DNA from: JBLIOB01 sp047639575
Lineage (GTDB): Bacteria; Bacteroidota; Bacteroidia; Flavobacteriales_D; Parvicellaceae
Reading direction: 5' to 3'
Assembly (NCBI GenBank): GCA_047639575.1
Contig: JBLIOB010000057.1
Location: forward strand, 1-18,340
DNA length: 18,340 bases
Shown here: one piece after another, positions 14,814 to 18,340 of the stretch
Numbering within the stretch: the first letter of the stretch is position 1
Layout of the letters: every line of letters begins with the position of its first letter
Program-made: the position numbers and the translations under genes
Notes under the pieces: generated by a model
What the model saw: the letters and a program-made list of their open reading frames with translations, nothing else
What the model was told of the DNA's origin: nothing
Database searches by the model: none

Positions 14814-17096
14814 CTACAATTGTATTTCTTCCGCAAACGAATCCCCATAGTTGGAAGTTAACTCGACTTTTATCGCTTGAATTCCTGAGTTTTTATTAAT
14901 GCCCAATTTTTTGAAAGATTCATAAATTAAGATGTCTTTGTGGTTAGGTGGAAAAGCATATTTATTATTCCAAATTGGAATTGTTTTATCCTTATAAACT
15001 GCGAATAACCTAAGGTTGAATTGGGTTTTGGTTAACAGATCTGATATCACGGTTACTTTAATCGAATCATTTTTTTCATCAATAAGAGCAATCATGGGCT
15101 GGTAGTACTTTTGAATGACCCTAAAGGCTAGTTTTCTAGATTTATTGTAATCCAATACACTCCAAGATGGGCCCTGCCAGCAATCATTGAATTGCCAAAA
15201 CATGGTACCCATGCAATGCCCTTTATTTTTTCGATGCGCACGGATGGCAATTCGATAAGCTTCGGCTTGGGTTGCCTGGCTTTTGATAATGTAATCTGCA
15301 AACCCTTTTGATTCTCCGAATAACTCCTCACTGTGTTTGGTAATAAGGTTGGTGCCGATATAACTTTTCTGGCGGTTTAGCATTATGTCATTATCCAAGT
15401 TCATGTACTGGGAAGAAATTGCACTTTCTAAAGTTTTGAAATTGGGAAAGCTTTGAAACCCATATTCAACCATAAACCGGGGTACATTAGTTTCGAATTT
15501 TGCAAAAGGTTCTTTTCCATGCCATACGCCCCAGTAATGCATAGTGCTGTGATTGAAATTATCTGATTTCCCCCAATTAGAAAGGGGAGAGGTAGAAGTG
15601 TAATTTGTATTTGGACTGTATTTCAAAAGTGTGTCTGGAATATGTTTGTTAAATAAATCATCGTACCCATTAAGCAACTCAGTCTCAAACTTGTCGGTCC
15701 ATCCATATTGCTCTTTCCATCCCCAATTATTAAAGCCAACTTCTATTTCATTGTTTCCACACCAAGTAGCAATGCACGGATGATTCCGAAGCCTGATGAC
15801 GTTGTCTTTCACCTCCTCTATAACATTGTTTGCAAAATCTACATCAATTGGATACATACTTCCGGCAAACATGAAATCTTGCCAAACCATTATTCCATAT
15901 TGGTCACATAAGTCATAGAATACGTCTTGCTCGTAGACACCGCCTCCCCACACTCTTAGCATATTCATATTCGCGGACACTGCTTCTAATACTATTGTTT
16001 CATAATCTTCATAGGTGACCTCCGATAGAAAAACACTTTGAGGAATATAGTTTGCACCTTTTATAAACACCTGTTGACCATTTACTGCAAAATAAAAAGA
16101 GGTCCCTATCTCATCAGGTTCATTAATTAACTCAATTGTTCTAGCTCCGAACGTAGTATTGTTTCGATCAATAATTCTGCTATTCTTTAAAAGAATCACT
16201 TCAATATCTCTCAAATGCGGATTTCCTGATCCATTTGGCCACCATAATTCATCTTCCTCAAACCATACAGTAGACAAAACGCTTTGAGAACCTTTCTCTA
16301 ATTTGATGCTTTCACTTTCACCATCAATTATAACTTCTATATACTGGTCAGCTATTCCAGACTCAATTTCTACAGTAATTTCCACTTCAGCTCCGTACTC
16401 ATCCATACCCACGGTTTCGCAATGAACATTACTAATTCTGCAATCATTCCACATGTTTATCCTAATCGGTTTCCAAATTCCAGACGTCACGAAGCGGGGA
16501 CCCCAGTCCCAACCAAAATGGTAAGCGGCTTTTCTCACAAATGGACTTACGTTAATCACTTCGTCCTCACAGCCAGAAGGAAGTTTGAAAGGATACTGTT
16601 TAACAGACGGCTTGTATGCTTCAATTGGAGAATCAAAAAAGACTTTTAGTTCATTTTCTCCTTCTACTGATAACTCCTGAATTTCTGATTTCCATGTTCG
16701 GAACATATTATTTGCAGAAATAATAATTTCGCCATTAAGATACACGGTAGCCTTCGTGTCTATTCCTTCGAATTCGAGTTCAATATGTTGATTTTGAAGT
16801 TCTTCCTGCGTTAAAGTGAACTGTGTAGTATATTGCCAGTTTTCGTTTTCAATCCATTTTAGGCTCAGCTCATTATTGTCGAAATATGGATCATCGATGA
16901 CTTTATTATCGAAAAGATCTGTATGTACACATCCCGGAACTGTCGCTGGTCTATTAGTCTGTTCGGACTCGGATTTAAAAAGCCACTCTGAATCAAGTTG
17001 TAAAGTAGTGACGCCACTTCGCTTCTTTCCATACTTATCTTCGCAAGAGAATAAGGTGATGATAAAAAGGAAAAAAAGTAGCTTACTTAATTTCAT
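14814..17096 (-). CDS. GH2 beta-mannosidase, lipoprotein
   Basis: A 760-residue glycoside hydrolase family 2 enzyme releasing beta-linked mannose. The signal peptide ends in the lipobox LFSC (Cys18), so it is a lipoprotein of the periplasm or outer membrane. The N-terminal jelly-roll has WLFKSESEQ ... ATVPGCVHTDL (about 38-62), followed by the HFGWDWGPRF motif (193-202) seen in beta-mannosidases. The TIM barrel carries R381-VWGGG-YE, the acid/base Glu450 in TWCGNNEIEVGF, and the nucleophile Glu544 in FMVEYGFQSFP. Relatives are usually 820-870 residues, so the C-terminal beta-domains are somewhat reduced here. Its start overlaps the end of cutC by 14 bases, and GH20 lies upstream of cutC; this supports a role in removing the core beta-mannose of N-glycans, though mannan oligosaccharides are an alternative. 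Confidence 0.9.
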   Translation of the reverse strand: MKLSKLLFFLFIITLFSCEDKYGKKRSGVTTLQLDSEWLFKSESEQTNRPATVPGCVHTDLFDNKVIDDPYFDNNELSLKWIENENWQYTTQFTLTQEELQNQHIELEFEGIDTKATVYLNGEIIISANNMFRTWKSEIQELSVEGENELKVFFDSPIEAYKPSVKQYPFKLPSGCEDEVINVSPFVRKAAYHFGWDWGPRFVTSGIWKPIRINMWNDCRISNVHCETVGMDEYGAEVEITVEIESGIADQYIEVIIDGESESIKLEKGSQSVLSTVWFEEDELWWPNGSGNPHLRDIEVILLKNSRIIDRNNTTFGARTIELINEPDEIGTSFYFAVNGQQVFIKGANYIPQSVFLSEVTYEDYETIVLEAVSANMNMLRVWGGGVYEQDVFYDLCDQYGIMVWQDFMFAGSMYPIDVDFANNVIEEVKDNVIRLRNHPCIATWCGNNEIEVGFNNWGWKEQYGWTDKFETELLNGYDDLFNKHIPDTLLKYSPNTNYTSTSPLSNWGKSDNFNHSTMHYWGVWHGKEPFAKFETNVPRFMVEYGFQSFPNFKTLESAISSQYMNLDNDIMLNRQKSYIGTNLITKHSEELFGESKGFADYIIKSQATQAEAYRIAIRAHRKNKGHCMGTMFWQFNDCWQGPSWSVLDYNKSRKLAFRVIQKYYQPMIALIDEKNDSIKVTVISDLLTKTQFNLRLFAVYKDKTIPIWNNKYAFPPNHKDILIYESFKKLGINKNSGIQAIKVELTSNYGDSFAEEIQL

Positions 17097-17775
17097 TTAA
17101 GATTGCTTTTATTTTATCGTGATCGATGCAATAGGTATTACCCATTTGATCAGAATGCTCTTGTACTTTGCGAATAGAAAAATGAACAGCATCAATATTC
17201 ATTTTCACTAAGGCGTTGATGTTTTGAGCGTTAACTCCGCTGCCAACCATAACTTCTATGTTTAATTCCGATAATTGGCTAATAGATTCAATGTTTGATT
17301 TTCCCTCATCAACATTAGGAGCTTGTCCTGAAGTAAGTACTCGATTAAAACCAAGCTGAGAAACTTCAGAAATTGATTCTAAATAGTCTGAGCAAAAATC
17401 AATCGCTCGATGAAAAGTAATTTCTAAGTTAAATTGGGAAGCAACAGATACCAAGTAAGAGTTGGCTGCATGATCTAGACTTAAATCGCTATTCAGGCAT
17501 CCAAAGACGACTCCTTTAGCTTCTAATCCACCCGATCTGGCAATATCCAATGCCATTATCTCTATTTCATCGGACGTGTATATAAAATTACCCGGCCTAG
17601 GTCTGATCATTACATGTGTTTCCGCCTTTATTTCTGCCGCACATTTTTCGATTAACGCAGAGCTTGGTGTTAGTCCGCCAAGATCCAACGCAGCACAGAG
17701 TTCAATGCGATTAATTCCATATTGATCAGCTGCGATAGCTTCTTCAAAAGATTCTATACAAACTTCAGTTTTCAT
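17083..17775 (-). CDS. cutC: CutC family TIM-barrel protein
   Basis: A 230-residue cytoplasmic protein matching the CutC family: the N-terminus EVCIESFEEAIAADQYGINRIELCAALDLGGLTPS, the signature IRPRPGNFIYTSDE (57-70), EITFHRAIDF (118-127) and VMVGSGVNA. CutC was first linked to copper tolerance in E. coli, but that role has been disputed and the biochemical activity of this TIM barrel is unknown. Here it is coupled on both sides to glycosidase genes: its ATG overlaps the stop of the GH20 gene by four bases, and its end overlaps the GH2 start by 14. No copper-related gene is nearby. The setting points to a sugar-related job, which is inference. The family call is firm; the function is not. 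Confidence 0.92.
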   Translation of the reverse strand: MKTEVCIESFEEAIAADQYGINRIELCAALDLGGLTPSSALIEKCAAEIKAETHVMIRPRPGNFIYTSDEIEIMALDIARSGGLEAKGVVFGCLNSDLSLDHAANSYLVSVASQFNLEITFHRAIDFCSDYLESISEVSQLGFNRVLTSGQAPNVDEGKSNIESISQLSELNIEVMVGSGVNAQNINALVKMNIDAVHFSIRKVQEHSDQMGNTYCIDHDKIKAILNEIK

Positions 17776-18340
17776 TTAATTATAATTTCATCCATGAATA
17801 GCCATGCACTTGATCCTGCAGCCTCATGCCAGTGGGGGACTTTGCCAATGTTCACCGCCTGAATTTTAAGGTATTTAGTTGTTATCGGTTCACTCATTTT
17901 TACATTCATGTTAACGATTGACTTTCCTCTCTGGTTAGCCTCAACGAAGGCTTTTTGATCTCCTCCGGCTCTGGTCCATTGAATTCCATCATTTGAAATG
18001 GAGACAGTGAATTCTTCAGGTCTGAAAATCCAAGAATTATTATAGTGGTAGAAGTTAGTGGATACGCTATTTAAAGTTTGTCCTTCTTGAAGCTCAAAGG
18101 TGACTGAGAAGTTCTTTCCTTGGATTCCTTGCCAATTCCCGTCTCGGAAATTTAATGAGCCCAGTTTGCCATCAATTAATCCAAGTACTCCACCTCCGTT
18201 GTAGCTATCTGCATATGTTGTTTCGTACTTAGGCTCACCAATTATCTTGGCTCTTTTAATAAATGTTTGCTCAATAGTTTCGCCATATTCAACACTATCT
18301 CTTACAGCCCTTGCTTCAATCCTTACCGCATCATTGCAAA
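17772..18340 (-). CDS. GH20 beta-N-acetylhexosaminidase, C-terminal part
   Basis: The last 188 codons of a gene that begins beyond the right edge. The visible part is the F5/8 type C-like domain found at the C-terminus of Bacteroidota GH20 enzymes: YADSYNGGGVLGLIDGKLGS, then FRDGNWQGIQGKNFSVTFEL, NSWIFRPEEFTVSISNDGIQW, and the ending KYLKIQAVNIGKVPHWHEA followed by SSAWLFMDEIIIK. The catalytic Asp-Glu pair would be outside the window. GH20 enzymes remove terminal beta-linked GlcNAc or GalNAc from chitobiose and glycoproteins; they are normally exported. The stop overlaps the cutC start by four bases (ATGA), so this gene leads or lies within the GH20-cutC-GH2 operon. A different enzyme with the same appended domain is possible, but the segment order is the one I associate with GH20. 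Confidence 0.75.
   Translation of the reverse strand, partial: CNDAVRIEARAVRDSVEYGETIEQTFIKRAKIIGEPKYETTYADSYNGGGVLGLIDGKLGSLNFRDGNWQGIQGKNFSVTFELQEGQTLNSVSTNFYHYNNSWIFRPEEFTVSISNDGIQWTRAGGDQKAFVEANQRGKSIVNMNVKMSEPITTKYLKIQAVNIGKVPHWHEAAGSSAWLFMDEIIIK

Overview
The window looks like chromosomal DNA of an aerobic, AT-rich Bacteroidota bacterium, probably of the class Flavobacteriia. The evidence is a C-terminal type IX secretion sorting domain on a large SprB-repeat surface protein, promoters of the TTG-N(about 20)-TAnnTTTG type, few Shine-Dalgarno sequences, several lipoproteins, a DEAD-box helicase with a DbpA-type C-terminus, and a class A RNase P RNA. The genus cannot be fixed from the sequence alone.

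Layout from left to right. (a) 1-118: the end of an IS3-family element with the first codons of its orfA, on the minus strand. It has inserted into and cut short a small outer-membrane beta-barrel gene (about 119-372). (b) 396-4464: a terminator, then a 1319-residue secreted protein made of one leading unit plus seven tandem A/B pairs of SprB-like repeats with ten cysteines per pair, ending in a T9SS sorting domain. (c) 4528-5782: three small genes, namely a DUF1801 protein, a VanZ-like membrane protein and an uncharacterised CxxC protein. (d) 5846-7306: a lipoprotein with seven FG-GAP/VCBS calcium motifs (probably a seven-bladed propeller) and an ASPIC/UnbV C-terminal domain. (e) 7307-10436 (minus): a tightly coupled operon of a GT2 glycosyltransferase, a PAP2 lipid phosphatase and a GT39/ArnT-like polyprenyl-phosphate glycosyltransferase. 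(f) 10522-11014: the RNase P RNA gene with its promoter and terminator. (g) 11078-12724 (minus): an exported beta-lactamase-family serine hydrolase. (h) 12896-14793: a DeaD-type RNA helicase with promoter, 5'-leader hairpin and terminator. (i) 14814-18340 (minus): a translationally coupled operon of a GH20 beta-N-acetylhexosaminidase (3' part only), CutC, and a lipoprotein GH2 beta-mannosidase.

Functional reading. Two gene sets are likely to act as units. The GT2-PAP2-GT39 operon has the parts needed to charge a polyprenyl phosphate with a sugar, transfer that sugar outside the cytoplasmic membrane and handle the lipid carrier. The GH20-CutC-beta-mannosidase operon looks like a route for degrading N-glycan or chitobiose-containing glycans. 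It places CutC, usually labelled a copper homeostasis protein, inside a sugar-catabolism unit. No defence system, prophage or CRISPR array was seen. The most unusual items are the cysteine-rich, two-module architecture of the repeat protein with its exact 480-bp period, and the CutC context.
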